Part shown: piece by piece, positions 1 through 7,914 of the stretch
Layout of the letters: every line of letters starts with the position of its first letter
Position numbering within the stretch: the first letter of the stretch is position 1
Origin: Rhodoluna sp.
GTDB lineage: Bacteria > Actinomycetota > Actinomycetes > Actinomycetales > Microbacteriaceae
Length of the DNA: 10,343 nt
Direction of reading: 5' to 3'
Assembly: GCA_023260375.1 (NCBI GenBank)
Contig: JALQVK010000021.1
Span: 1 to 10,343, forward strand
Notes under the pieces: model-generated
What the model saw: the letters and a program-made list of their open reading frames with translations, nothing else
The model's database searches: none
Told to the model about the DNA's origin: nothing
Program-made: the position numbers and the translations under genes

Positions 1-1272
1 ACCCATGGTTCCGGCACCCCCCGAGTTGAGCCAAGCATTCGGACGTTCGTACTTGATGAACTGGGCAGACCACATCTGGTGCTGACCAACGCCGGCGGCG
101 TAAATGGCTTCAGGGCCAGAAAGTTCACCGATGCGCTTAATGACCGCCTGAGGAGACAACTTGCCGTCTTCAGGTTCGTCGTGACCAAGCGGGTAGTGCT
201 CAACCAAGTGACTCATGGTCTTCCACCAGTCAGTGAGGTCGTGCTTCTTGGTGCCGTAAATTTTCCTGAGTTCAGCGGTGAGTTCAGGAATTACTTCCTT
301 TAGGTCACCAACGATTGGAACGTCTGCGTGACGGATCTTTCCGATTTCGGCTGGGTCGATGTCAACGTGAACTACCTTGGCCTCTGGAGCAAAGCTCTTT
401 GAGTCGCCGGTAACGCGGTCGTCGAAGCGAGCGCCCAGCGTAATTAGTAGGTCAGAGCGCTGCAAACCGATAACGGCTGGAACGGTTCCGTGCATACCTG
501 GCATACCCAAGTGCTGCTTGTGAGAGTCTGGGAATGCGCCACGAGCCATCAATGTGGTGACCACAGGAGCACCAACAAGTTCGGCTAGCTCGAGAAGTTC
601 CTTGGCGGCACCCGAGCGAACGATTCCACCACCAACGTAAAAGATAGGCTTCGAAGAAGCGGCAATCATTTCTGCTGCTGCCTGAACCTGCTTGCCGTGA
701 GGCTTGGTTACCGGCTTGTAGCCAGGAAGATCAACCTTTGGTGGCCAGACGAATTCAATCTTCTGGTTCTGAGCGTCCTTGGTGATGTCTACCAAAACCG
801 GACCGGGACGACCGGTGGTTGCAATGATGTTTGCCGCAGCAATGGTGGCAGCGATGTCATTTGCATTGGTAACCAAGAACGAGTGCTTGGTGATTGGCAT
901 GGTGATACCGACGATATCGGCTTCCTGGAACGCATCGGTACCAATTAGGTGGGAACCAACCTGACCGGTGATTGCCAGCAGCGGAACCGAGTCCATGTGA
1001 GCGTCGGCGATCGCGGTGACTAGGTTGGTGGCCCCAGGACCCGAGGTCGCGATGCAAACACCGAGACGGCCGCTAGCCGATGCATAACCTTCGGCGGCGT
1101 GACCGGCACCCTGCTCGTGACGAACCAAGATGTGGCGAATCTTTTTGGAATCCATCAGCGGGTCGTAGGTTGGCAAAATTGCGCCACCAGGCAAACCGAA
1201 GACGGTATCGACGCCGATAAGCTCGAGTGATCGAATGATCGCCTGCGCTCCGGTTAGAACCTCTTTAGACAT
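1..1272 (-). CDS. ilvB: Acetolactate synthase large subunit (partial, 3' end outside the window)
   Basis: Catalytic subunit of acetohydroxyacid synthase, a thiamine-diphosphate (ThDP) and FAD enzyme. It condenses two pyruvates, or pyruvate with 2-oxobutyrate, at the first committed step of valine/leucine/isoleucine synthesis in the cytoplasm. The visible 424 residues begin [18 protein letters not shown] and contain the ThDP-activating glutamate in [15 protein letters not shown] (E53) and the SGPGATN motif. The window edge falls inside the SGGAGTMG segment of the C-terminal ThDP domain, so the GDG metal-binding motif lies outside; the family is about 600 residues. The ATG at 1272 is preceded by a good Shine-Dalgarno, GAGGT about 6 nt upstream. 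It lies 37 bp downstream of ilvD on the same strand, so the two are probably cotranscribed. The regulatory subunit ilvN would be expected just outside. Recognition is from motifs and is secure. Confidence 0.96.
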   Translation of the reverse strand, partial: MSKEVLTGAQAIIRSLELIGVDTVFGLPGGAILPTYDPLMDSKKIRHILVRHEQGAGHAAEGYASASGRLGVCIATSGPGATNLVTAIADAHMDSVPLLAITGQVGSHLIGTDAFQEADIVGITMPITKHSFLVTNANDIAATIAAANIIATTGRPGPVLVDITKDAQNQKIEFVWPPKVDLPGYKPVTKPHGKQVQAAAEMIAASSKPIFYVGGGIVRSGAAKELLELAELVGAPVVTTLMARGAFPDSHKQHLGMPGMHGTVPAVIGLQRSDLLITLGARFDDRVTGDSKSFAPEAKVVHVDIDPAEIGKIRHADVPIVGDLKEVIPELTAELRKIYGTKKHDLTDWWKTMSHLVEHYPLGHDEPEDGKLSPQAVIKRIGELSGPEAIYAAGVGQHQMWSAQFIKYERPNAWLNSGGAGTMG

Positions 1273-1276
1273 TTCT

Positions 1277-1284
1277 TTACCTCG
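1277..1284 (-). promoter_or_regulatory. Shine-Dalgarno of ilvB
   Basis: Read on the minus strand, the bases before the ilvB ATG are CGAGGTAAAGAA, giving a GAGG core about 7 nt from the start codon. It supports the ATG at 1272. It contrasts with ilvD, corA, crtB and the permease, which lack a purine-rich ribosome site. This fits ilvB being an internal operon gene rather than the first gene on a leaderless message. Confidence 0.6.
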
Positions 1285-1309
1285 TTAGTGAAACCGTTGG
1301 AATTACGAA

Positions 1310-3001
1310 TTATCCGGTTACTGCGCCGTTGGCTGCGGAGCCAACAAGCTTCGAATACTTCGCGAGAACACCGCGCGTATAGCGTGGTGGAAGCGGAGCC
1401 CAGTCTTTCTTACGGGCATCCAACTCTTCTGGCTCAACGAGTAGTTCGAGCGAACGAGCTGCGATATTGACTCGAATCAAGTCGCCATCGCGCACCAAAG
1501 AAATTGGTCCACCTTCGGTGGCTTCTGGTGCAATGTGTCCGATGCAAAGGCCGGTTGTGCCGCCTGAGAATCGTCCGTCTGTTAATAGTAGAACATCTTT
1601 ACCTAAACCGGCACCCTTAATTGCTGCGGTGATGGCAAGCATCTCGCGCATACCTGGGCCGCCCTTCGGGCCTTCGTAGCGAATAACCACCACGTCGCCC
1701 TTCGAGATCTTGCCTTCGGTTAGAGCGTCCATGGCAGCACGTTCACGTTCAAATACGCGAGCTGGACCGGTGAAGTCGTCTAGGTCGAAACCGGCAGTCT
1801 TTACAACCGCGCCCTGAGGAGCCAGCGAACCGTGCAAAATTGCTAAGCCACCGGTCTTGTGGATTGGGTTTGAAAGTGCACGGATAATCTTGCCATCAGG
1901 GTCTGGTGGGTTGATCGATGCAAGGTTTTCGGCAACAGTCTTACCGGTAACCGTTAGTGCGTCGCCGTGAATTAGGCCAGCATCAAGCAAAGCCTTCATA
2001 ACCACTGGAACGCCGCCAACGCGGTCTACATCGGCCATTACATACTGACCGAATGGCTTTAGGTCGCCAAGGTGTGGGACCTTGTCGGCGATGCGGTTGA
2101 AGTCGTCCAAAGTTAGGTCAACATCGGCTTCGTTAGCAATTGCTAGCAAGTGAAGAACGGCGTTGGTTGAACCACCGAAAGCCATGGTCACAGCAATGGC
2201 GTTTTCGAACGCCTTCTTGGTAAGAATGTCGCGAGCGGTAATGCCAAGCTTCAAAAGATTGACAACAGCCTCACCGGAGCGGTGTGCCCAGTTGTCGCGG
2301 CGGCGGTCGGCGCTCGGTGGCGAAGCCGAACCAGGCAAGCTCATACCCAGAGCTTCGGCGGCCGATGCCATGGTGTTAGCGGTGTACATACCACCACAGG
2401 CACCTTCACCAGGACAGATTGCCTTCTCGATACGAGTTAGGTCTTCCTGCGACATGTTGCCAGCCTTGCAAGCACCAACCGCTTCGAAGGCGTCGATGAT
2501 GGTTACCTGCTTTTCGGTTCCGTCTTCAAGACGAACCCATCCTGGAGCAATGGTTCCGGCGTAAAGGAACACCGAAGAAAGGTTTAGGTGAGCAGCTGCC
2601 ATCAACATGCCAGGAAGCGACTTGTCGCAACCGGCCAAAAGCACCGAACCGTCAAGGCGCTCGGCCTGCATAACAGTCTCAACCGAGTCGGCGATAACTT
2701 CGCGGGAAACTAGCGAGAAGTGCATACCTTCGTGACCCATTGAGATTCCGTCTGAAACGGAAATTGTTCCAAACTCCAGTGGGTAACCGCCGGCTGCGTG
2801 AACACCGGTCTTTGCGGCATCCGCCAAACGGTCGAGCGAAAGGTTGCAAGGAGTCACCTCATTCCAAGAACTGGCGACACCGATCTGTGGCTTCACCCAG
2901 TCTTCGTCGCCCATACCTACGGCGCGAAGCATTCCACGGGAAGCGGTCTTTTCGATGCCATCGGTTACGTCGCGGCTTCTTGGTTTGATATCTGGAGACA
3001 T
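1310..3001 (-). CDS. ilvD: Dihydroxy-acid dehydratase
   Basis: Fe-S dehydratase converting 2,3-dihydroxy-isovalerate or -methylvalerate to the 2-oxo acids of valine and isoleucine synthesis. The protein has 563 residues, the normal size. It carries the family cysteines in TPCN (C52), CDKSLPGM (C125) and [12 protein letters not shown] (C202), whose spacing matches the three ligands of the [2Fe-2S] cluster. The C-terminal [19 protein letters not shown] signature is also present. The frame stays open upstream to an ATG at 3100, but that 33-residue extension would run through the start of corA and does not resemble the family. The ATG at 3001 gives the typical N-terminus [19 protein letters not shown]. 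There is no Shine-Dalgarno; a TANNNT element 8-13 nt upstream suggests a leaderless message. ilvB follows 37 bp downstream, so this is probably an ilvD-ilvB operon. Confidence 0.97.
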   Translation of the reverse strand: MSPDIKPRSRDVTDGIEKTASRGMLRAVGMGDEDWVKPQIGVASSWNEVTPCNLSLDRLADAAKTGVHAAGGYPLEFGTISVSDGISMGHEGMHFSLVSREVIADSVETVMQAERLDGSVLLAGCDKSLPGMLMAAAHLNLSSVFLYAGTIAPGWVRLEDGTEKQVTIIDAFEAVGACKAGNMSQEDLTRIEKAICPGEGACGGMYTANTMASAAEALGMSLPGSASPPSADRRRDNWAHRSGEAVVNLLKLGITARDILTKKAFENAIAVTMAFGGSTNAVLHLLAIANEADVDLTLDDFNRIADKVPHLGDLKPFGQYVMADVDRVGGVPVVMKALLDAGLIHGDALTVTGKTVAENLASINPPDPDGKIIRALSNPIHKTGGLAILHGSLAPQGAVVKTAGFDLDDFTGPARVFERERAAMDALTEGKISKGDVVVIRYEGPKGGPGMREMLAITAAIKGAGLGKDVLLLTDGRFSGGTTGLCIGHIAPEATEGGPISLVRDGDLIRVNIAARSLELLVEPEELDARKKDWAPLPPRYTRGVLAKYSKLVGSAANGAVTG

Positions 3002-3008
3002 AAGAACA

Positions 3009-3014
3009 AGTTTA
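3009..3014 (-). promoter_or_regulatory. Putative -10 element of ilvD (leaderless)
   Basis: On the minus strand this reads TAAACT, matching the actinobacterial TANNNT -10 pattern. It occupies -13 to -8 relative to the ilvD ATG, so the transcript would start at or next to the A of the start codon. No convincing -35 is visible; it would lie inside the first codons of corA. The element shares 2 bp with the corA -10 on the other strand. Confidence 0.45.
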
Positions 3015-3018
3015 GTAT
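3013..3018 (+). promoter_or_regulatory. Putative -10 element of corA (leaderless)
   Basis: TAGTAT lies at -13 to -8 relative to the corA ATG at 3026, placing the expected transcription start at or next to the start codon. There is no ribosome site between it and the ATG. TTGATA at 2985-2990 resembles a -35 but is 22 bp away, too far for a normal spacer, so the -35 is unassigned. Confidence 0.45.
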
Positions 3019-3025
3019 TTGATTC

Positions 3026-3994
3026 ATGAGTATGAGCAGGCACTATCACGATGGGGAGCTCGTAGAAAAGAACTTCCCGATCGACAAAATCGATGAGCAT
3101 TTTGGTTCTAAAGATGCCGTTTGGTACGACCTAGTTCGACCAACTCAAGAAGACTTCAAGATTTTGGCTGAAGAACTGGGTCTTCACGAGCTAGCGATTG
3201 AAGATTCCATCAAGGGTGGCCAGCGCGCCAAACTGGATCACTACGACTCACACCTCTTCATAAACCTTTACCAAGCACGCTTCCCTAACGACACCCCTGA
3301 GGTTGATCTTGCGGAACTGGCCATCTTCGTAACCAAAAATGCGATTATCACGGTTCGTCAAAATGACGAATTTTCGATGGATGAAGTAATTAAGCGCTGG
3401 GACGAATCGGCTGAACTAGCCCACTATGGAGTTGCCTTTTTGCTTTGGGGAATTTTCGATGTGGTGATTGACGACTACTTCAAGGTCATTGAACGCCTAG
3501 ACGACGAGCTTGAAGATCTGGAAGATCAACTGTTTCAGACCAACCCGAAAGACACCTCGATACAACGTCGCAGTTATCAGCTCCGAAAGTCGTTGGTCTT
3601 GCTTCGACGAGCCGCGGTGCCAATGCGTGAAGTAATCAACCCACTTCTGAAGCACAACGGTGACATTTTGCACAACGAGATGCTCCCCTACTACCAGGAC
3701 CTTTACGACCACATCATGCGAGTCGCCGACTGGACCGACAGCCTTCGCGACTTGGTGACCACGTTGCTTGAAACCAACCTGACTCTGCAGGGTAACCGTA
3801 TGAACATGATCATGAAACAGGTGACGAGTTGGGCCGCCATAATCGCGGTTCCAACAGCAATAACCGGTTACTACGGTCAAAACGTTCCGTATTGGGGTTT
3901 TGGTCAGGCTGCCGGTGTTTGGACCTCAAACATTCTCATCGTGGCCATTTCTGGTGCCCTGTTCTGGGCATTCAAAAAGCGCGACTGGTTGTAG
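3026..3994 (+). CDS. corA: CorA-family magnesium/divalent-metal transporter
   Basis: Membrane channel of the CorA metal-ion transporter family, normally a homopentamer importing Mg2+ (some members move Co2+, Ni2+ or Zn2+). The 322-residue protein has a large acidic cytoplasmic N-terminal domain (about 1-255). It includes a helical segment rich in Asp/Glu around residues 155-175, then two C-terminal transmembrane helices (about 262-282 and 296-315). It ends in the basic tail KKRDWL typical of the family. The pore-entry signature between the helices is YGQN (G284-Q285-N286) where classic CorA has YGMN. The family allows GxN variants, so this is probably a subgroup trait, but it leaves the transported ion open. 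A second ATG two codons in (3032) is possible. It diverges from ilvD, and crtB follows after 9 bp on the same strand, so some read-through into the carotenoid genes is likely although the functions are unrelated. Confidence 0.93.
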   Translation: MSMSRHYHDGELVEKNFPIDKIDEHFGSKDAVWYDLVRPTQEDFKILAEELGLHELAIEDSIKGGQRAKLDHYDSHLFINLYQARFPNDTPEVDLAELAIFVTKNAIITVRQNDEFSMDEVIKRWDESAELAHYGVAFLLWGIFDVVIDDYFKVIERLDDELEDLEDQLFQTNPKDTSIQRRSYQLRKSLVLLRRAAVPMREVINPLLKHNGDILHNEMLPYYQDLYDHIMRVADWTDSLRDLVTTLLETNLTLQGNRMNMIMKQVTSWAAIIAVPTAITGYYGQNVPYWGFGQAAGVWTSNILIVAISGALFWAFKKRDWL

Positions 3995-3997
3995 CCT
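3992..3997 (+). promoter_or_regulatory. Possible -10 element of crtB overlapping the corA stop codon
   Basis: TAGCCT fits TANNNT and sits at -12 to -7 of the crtB ATG (4004). Its first three bases are the corA stop codon TAG. No Shine-Dalgarno precedes crtB and no clear -35 is seen. The placement repeats what is seen before ilvD, corA and the permease, so a leaderless promoter for the crt operon is plausible but unproven. Confidence 0.35.
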
Positions 3998-4003
3998 GAA
4001 CTT

Positions 4004-4897
4004 ATGGCGCAAAACCCTCCTGGAACCTTTACCGGTTTAGACCTTTACACCTTTGCCGCCGAAAAGTCTGCACTCGCTGTAATCGACGCATATTCAACGT
4101 CATTTGGCATGGCCGTTTCCCTGCTCGACAAAAAGTATCGCCAGCATGTGGCAAATATCTACGCATTGGTTCGCGTTGCCGACGAAGTCGTCGATGGATC
4201 AGCCGCGGAGGCCAAAAAGGCTGGCGGCACGGTTGACCCAAGCGTGGCTATTGACCAACTGGAAAAAGATGTTTATCGGGCTCTAAAGGAACAGTATTCA
4301 ACCAACCTGGTAGTTCACGCCTTCGTGAAAACTGCGAATGCCGCCGGAATTGGTCGCGAGCTGATCAAACCGTTTTTCGATTCAATGCGCATGGATCTTT
4401 GGAAGACCAAACACGACCAGAAGTCATTTGAGAAATACATTTACGGTTCGGCTGAGGTAGTCGGCCTTATGTGCCTAAAGGTGTTTTTGGTCGGCGAAAA
4501 CTATTCCAATGCCGATGTCCACACAATGACTTCGGGGGCTCAGGCACTTGGTGCCGCATTCCAAAAAGTGAACTTCCTCCGAGACCTGGCTGCTGATAAT
4601 GCGGGACTCGGTCGTTCATATTTCCCCGGCTTGGATCCGAGGAAACTTACCGATGCAAAACGCGACGAACTTGTTGCCGACATTCGAAATGACCTGAAGG
4701 TTGCTTCGAAATCAATCAGAGTTCTGCCGAAAGGTGCTCAGCGAGCCGTTGGCGCCGCGCAGATTCTGTTCCAAGTTTTGAACGACATGATTGCAGTAAC
4801 TCCTGCCGAAAAACTTATGCAAACCCGCATTAGCGTTCCCGACTGGTACAAGGTCGTAATGATTATTCGAGTGATTTTTGGATGGTTCCCCAAATGA
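4004..4897 (+). CDS. crtB: Phytoene synthase
   Basis: Condenses two geranylgeranyl diphosphates head-to-head to 15-cis-phytoene, the first carotenoid-specific step, at the inner face of the membrane. The 297-residue protein belongs to the squalene/phytoene synthase family. It has [12 protein letters not shown] near the N-terminus, the first Asp-rich Mg-diphosphate site DEVVD (60-64), the [14 protein letters not shown] helix, and the second Asp-rich site DLAAD (194-198) followed by GLGRSYFPG. All expected catalytic acidic residues are present. The ATG at 4004 lies 9 bp after corA and has no Shine-Dalgarno. The gene ends in an ATGA overlap with crtI, implying coupled translation. The substrate-making gene crtE, often adjacent in other actinobacteria, is absent here and must be elsewhere. 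Confidence 0.96.
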   Translation: MAQNPPGTFTGLDLYTFAAEKSALAVIDAYSTSFGMAVSLLDKKYRQHVANIYALVRVADEVVDGSAAEAKKAGGTVDPSVAIDQLEKDVYRALKEQYSTNLVVHAFVKTANAAGIGRELIKPFFDSMRMDLWKTKHDQKSFEKYIYGSAEVVGLMCLKVFLVGENYSNADVHTMTSGAQALGAAFQKVNFLRDLAADNAGLGRSYFPGLDPRKLTDAKRDELVADIRNDLKVASKSIRVLPKGAQRAVGAAQILFQVLNDMIAVTPAEKLMQTRISVPDWYKVVMIIRVIFGWFPK

Positions 4898-6456
4898 AAA
4901 AAGCAGTAGTAATCGGTGGCGGCATTGCCGGCCTATCAACAGCAGCGCTTCTTGCGAAAAGTGGAATGGACGTCACTGTCCTCGAAGCCCGCGAGCGCGT
5001 TGGTGGCCGCGCCTATACCTATGAAAAGGACGGGTTCATTTTTGAAACCGGCCCAAGCTGGTATCTAATGCCCGACGCATTCGACCAGTTCTTCAAATTG
5101 ATGGGCACAACCGCCAATGCCGAACTCGATTTGGTCAGGCTCGATCCCGCATATCAAACTCGAAACGAAGGCGATGAGCAGGTCTTGGTAATTCGCGAGA
5201 AACTCGCTGAGAACATCAAGCTTTTTGAAAGCATCGAACCTGGTGCTGGTAAGGCATTACAGGCCTATGTTGATTCTGCCGAGGATGCTTACAACATTTC
5301 GATTGATCACTTCCTTTACACAAACTTCGAAAACATCAATTCTTTTACCCATCCAGAGGTTCTGAAACGAGCCGGCAATTTCATCAAGCATCTACTCGGC
5401 TCACTTGACGGCTTTGCTGGTAAGCATGTGAAAGATGACCGCCTACGCAAGATTTTGAACTTCCCAGCCGTCTTCCTAGGCGCCAGCCCATACGACACCC
5501 CGAGCATGTACCACCTAATGACTCACGTGGACATGAATGTTGGAGTCTTCTACCCTCAGGGTGGTTTTTACACAATCATTCAGGCAATCGAGCGCATCGC
5601 CAAAAAACAGGGTGTCAAGGTTCACTGCAACTCCCGCGTCTCCAAAATTGTTACCGAGAACAAGCGCGTAACCGGAGTCATGGTTGGCGACATCTTCTTC
5701 GAAGCAGATGTCGTGGTTGGAAACGCAGACCTGCACCACGTTGAGACTCAACTGCTAAACCCTGAAGAGCAAACCCTTCCGCAGAAGTGGTGGGACAAAC
5801 GAATTCCCGGGCCTTCAGCCATGCTCTTGTTCTTAGGTGTCAAAGGCGAACTACCTCAGCTCGACCACCACACCCTGCTTTATACAAAAGACTGGAGCGA
5901 GAATTTTGCAGAAGTCTTCCACAAAGCCGATGGCAAGCGAAAGGTACCTAACCCTGCAAGCCTTTACATTTGCAACCCGAGCAAAACCGATTCAGGGGTT
6001 GCTCCGAAAGGTCACGAGAACCTCTTTGTTCTAGTGCCGATTGCAGCCGATCCGAGCATCGGTGGTCGTGGAGACGAGAAGTTCGAAAAGGCCGCCGATG
6101 TAATCATCGACCAAATTGCGAAATGGTGTGACATTCCAGACCTCCGCGAGCGCATTGTGGTTCGTCACAGCATGGGTCCGCGCGATTTCGTCAATGAACT
6201 GAACGCGTGGCAGGGTACTGCTCTTGGCATGGCTCACACCTTGAAGCAGAGCGCCTTCTTTAGACCTGCCAACATGAGCAAAAAGGTGAAAGGCCTTTAC
6301 TATGCCGGCCACCACAGCGTCCCGGGTATCGGCTTACCTATGTGCCTGATTGGTGCCGAGCTGGTTTATAAGCGACTGGTCGGAGATAAGAGCGCGGGTC
6401 CTATCGCTAATGAATTACAGAAACTCTCCGACGACGCGTGGGTCGGACTGAAGTGA
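4894..6456 (+). CDS. crtI: Phytoene desaturase
   Basis: FAD-dependent CrtI-type desaturase and isomerase that takes phytoene through four desaturations to all-trans-lycopene. The 520 residues start [20 protein letters not shown]. This is the Rossmann dinucleotide fold (GGGIAG at 8-13), followed by [20 protein letters not shown] and [10 protein letters not shown]. The C-terminal FAD motif is [20 protein letters not shown] (about 467-486), the actinobacterial version of the family signature. An in-frame ATG four codons earlier (4882) exists. The 4894 start is preferred because it begins directly with the FAD fold and forms the ATGA overlap with crtB seen throughout this operon. Its end overlaps the GTG of the next gene by 4 nt. 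The number of desaturation steps cannot be read from sequence; lycopene is inferred from the cyclase and elongase downstream. Confidence 0.95.
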   Translation: MKKAVVIGGGIAGLSTAALLAKSGMDVTVLEARERVGGRAYTYEKDGFIFETGPSWYLMPDAFDQFFKLMGTTANAELDLVRLDPAYQTRNEGDEQVLVIREKLAENIKLFESIEPGAGKALQAYVDSAEDAYNISIDHFLYTNFENINSFTHPEVLKRAGNFIKHLLGSLDGFAGKHVKDDRLRKILNFPAVFLGASPYDTPSMYHLMTHVDMNVGVFYPQGGFYTIIQAIERIAKKQGVKVHCNSRVSKIVTENKRVTGVMVGDIFFEADVVVGNADLHHVETQLLNPEEQTLPQKWWDKRIPGPSAMLLFLGVKGELPQLDHHTLLYTKDWSENFAEVFHKADGKRKVPNPASLYICNPSKTDSGVAPKGHENLFVLVPIAADPSIGGRGDEKFEKAADVIIDQIAKWCDIPDLRERIVVRHSMGPRDFVNELNAWQGTALGMAHTLKQSAFFRPANMSKKVKGLYYAGHHSVPGIGLPMCLIGAELVYKRLVGDKSAGPIANELQKLSDDAWVGLK

Positions 6457-6761
6457 ATTTCGTCTATCTAGCCACCCTGCTGATATCTCTGGCAGGGTTG
6501 GCAATGCTAGACGCAAAATTCAAATTAGCCTTCGCTAAGAATCCCAAAGCAGCAGCTGTGGCCATTGCTATCCCGTACCTAATTTTTATAATTTGGGACG
6601 CTGCCGGAATAGCTCACGGAATTTTCTTCAAAGGTCAGAGCAGTCTCCTATCCGGCATCATGATTGCCAAAGACTTTCCGCTTGAAGAACTCTTCTTTCT
6701 TGCGCTGCTCTGCTACACGACTCTGATTGTTTCCAACTGGTTGGGAAACCGCAAGCCATGA
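6453..6761 (+). CDS. crtYe: Lycopene cyclase subunit, CrtYe/CrtYc type
   Basis: First half of a heterodimeric membrane lycopene cyclase, which closes the end rings of lycopene-derived carotenoids. The 102-residue protein is nearly all hydrophobic, with about three transmembrane helices. It carries family landmarks: LDAKFKLAF after the first helix, [15 protein letters not shown] in the middle, and [12 protein letters not shown] near the end, where the PLEEL acidic pair is thought to be catalytic. I choose GTG at 6453 (protein [10 protein letters not shown]), which overlaps the crtI stop by GTGA. An upstream in-frame ATG at 6438 would add five residues (MGRTE) inside crtI and is less likely. 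Its partner follows with an ATGA overlap. Which ring is made (epsilon, gamma or beta) is not readable from the sequence, so the symbol follows the Corynebacterium naming by gene order only. Confidence 0.88.
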   Translation: MNFVYLATLLISLAGLAMLDAKFKLAFAKNPKAAAVAIAIPYLIFIIWDAAGIAHGIFFKGQSSLLSGIMIAKDFPLEELFFLALLCYTTLIVSNWLGNRKP

Positions 6762-7042
6762 CCTACGGCGAACTAAACCTAATCTTCCTGCTTGCTGCCG
6801 GTCTCTTGACCTGGATTATCAAAAGTCGATTCAATTGCTTCACCACTCCGGCTGTCTTGCTTCCGCTGCTACTTATGACCGCCCTATTTGATAATTTCAT
6901 TGTGGCAACCGGCATTGTTGCTTACGACGAGAGCAAATTGCTTGGAATCAAAATTATCACCGTGCCCATTGAAGACTTCGCGTACACCTTGGTGGCCGTA
7001 CTCTTAGTACCAGCGATCTGGAAGGCGATGAACAAGAAATGA
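6758..7042 (+). CDS. crtYf: Lycopene cyclase subunit, CrtYf/CrtYd type
   Basis: Second half of the heterodimeric lycopene cyclase. The 94 residues form about three transmembrane helices. They show the paired-subunit signature TALFDNFIVATGIVAY, LGIKIITVPIEDFAYTL and VPAIWKAM; PIEDF corresponds to PLEEL of the partner. The two small proteins together equal one full cyclase of the kind that is fused in some fungi and archaea. The ATG overlaps the previous stop (ATGA at 6758-6761) and the TGA overlaps the start of the prenyltransferase gene (ATGA at 7039-7042). Strict coupling would keep the two subunits near 1:1. In C50 pathways the subunits act on the elongated lycopene product; in their absence of elongation they can make C40 rings. 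Confidence 0.88.
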   Translation: MTYGELNLIFLLAAGLLTWIIKSRFNCFTTPAVLLPLLLMTALFDNFIVATGIVAYDESKLLGIKIITVPIEDFAYTLVAVLLVPAIWKAMNKK

Positions 7043-7914
7043 CTCTTGCTAAAAAGTTGAATTACATCTTCTGGTCTTCTCGCCCAATATCTTGGATAAA
7101 CACCGCCTACCCTTTTGCCGCCGCCTACTTCATGGTCACCAAGAAAATCGACCTGACCTTCATCATCGGCACCCTTTTCTTCTTGATTCCCTACAACCTG
7201 CTTATGTATGGAATCAACGACGTCTTCGATTACGAAAGCGACCTTAGAAACCCTCGCAAGGGTGGAATAGAAGGTGCTCTGCTTCCAAAGGAAATCCATC
7301 GAACCATCATCTGGTCCGCAATTCTCAGCTGCGTACCTTTCGTGCTTTACCTAGTTGCGGTCGGAAACCTAAACTCCAGCCTTTGGCTCGCCCTATTCGT
7401 ATTTACGGTCATCGCTTACTCGGCCAAAAACTTACGCTTCAAAGAAAAACCTGTGCTCGACTCAATCACCTCGGCAAGCCACTTTGTTGGCCCCATGATT
7501 TTCGGTTTAGCTCTTACTCACCAAAATCTTGCGGACCCAAAAATCACCGCAATCATTACCGCGTTCACTCTGTGGGGCATGGCCTCCCACGCATTCGGAG
7601 CCGTGCAAGATGTCAAAGCCGATCGCGAGGGAAACATTTCCAGCATCGCCACCTACTTCGGCGCCAGAAACACTACCCGAGTTGCACTGGTCATGTACCT
7701 TGCCGCCGGCTTCTACCTACTCACCCTTGGCTGGTGGATAAATATTGTGGCACTCGCAGCGGTTCCATATCTGGCAATTTTGATACCCCACCGGAACATA
7801 ACCGACGAAACCTGCGAAACCGCCAACAAGGGTTGGAAGCAATTCATTTGGCTCAACTTCTTCGCCGGCTTCCTGGTAACTATGGTTTTGATTCTTACCG
7901 CTCTGTCCAGGTAA
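7039..7914 (+). CDS. crtEb: Lycopene elongase (UbiA-family prenyltransferase)
   Basis: Integral membrane prenyltransferase that adds dimethylallyl C5 units to both ends of lycopene, giving flavuxanthin-type C50 intermediates. The 291-residue protein has about eight to nine hydrophobic helices. It has both UbiA-family Asp-rich sites: N60-D-V-F-D64-Y-E-S-D68 after the second helix and D191-V-K-A-D195 in GAVQDVKADREGN. These bind Mg2+ and the prenyl diphosphate. UbiA proteins also serve quinone and chlorophyll pathways; the lycopene-elongase call rests on its place directly after crtYe-crtYf and on resemblance to CrtEb. It is the last gene of the operon. Its final 20 bp, including the stop, overlap the 3' end of the convergent SprT-like gene, leaving no room for an intergenic terminator. 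Confidence 0.92.
   Translation: MTLAKKLNYIFWSSRPISWINTAYPFAAAYFMVTKKIDLTFIIGTLFFLIPYNLLMYGINDVFDYESDLRNPRKGGIEGALLPKEIHRTIIWSAILSCVPFVLYLVAVGNLNSSLWLALFVFTVIAYSAKNLRFKEKPVLDSITSASHFVGPMIFGLALTHQNLADPKITAIITAFTLWGMASHAFGAVQDVKADREGNISSIATYFGARNTTRVALVMYLAAGFYLLTLGWWINIVALAAVPYLAILIPHRNITDETCETANKGWKQFIWLNFFAGFLVTMVLILTALSR

Noticed and set aside
697..948. Plus-strand open frames opposite ilvB.
   Set aside because: The minus strand carries continuous acetolactate synthase motifs to the window edge; the plus-strand products look like reverse-frame translation.
2985..2990. TTGATA as the -35 of corA.
   Set aside because: The spacer to the -10 at 3013 would be 22 bp, well outside the 16-19 bp normally used.
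3002..3100. Upstream extension of ilvD to the ATG at 3100.
   Set aside because: It would add 33 residues not seen in the family and overlap the corA start on the opposite strand; the ATG at 3001 gives the usual N-terminus.
3497..3880. A 127-codon minus-strand open frame opposite corA.
   Set aside because: Shadow of the corA reading frame; no motif, no start context, and corA itself is well supported.
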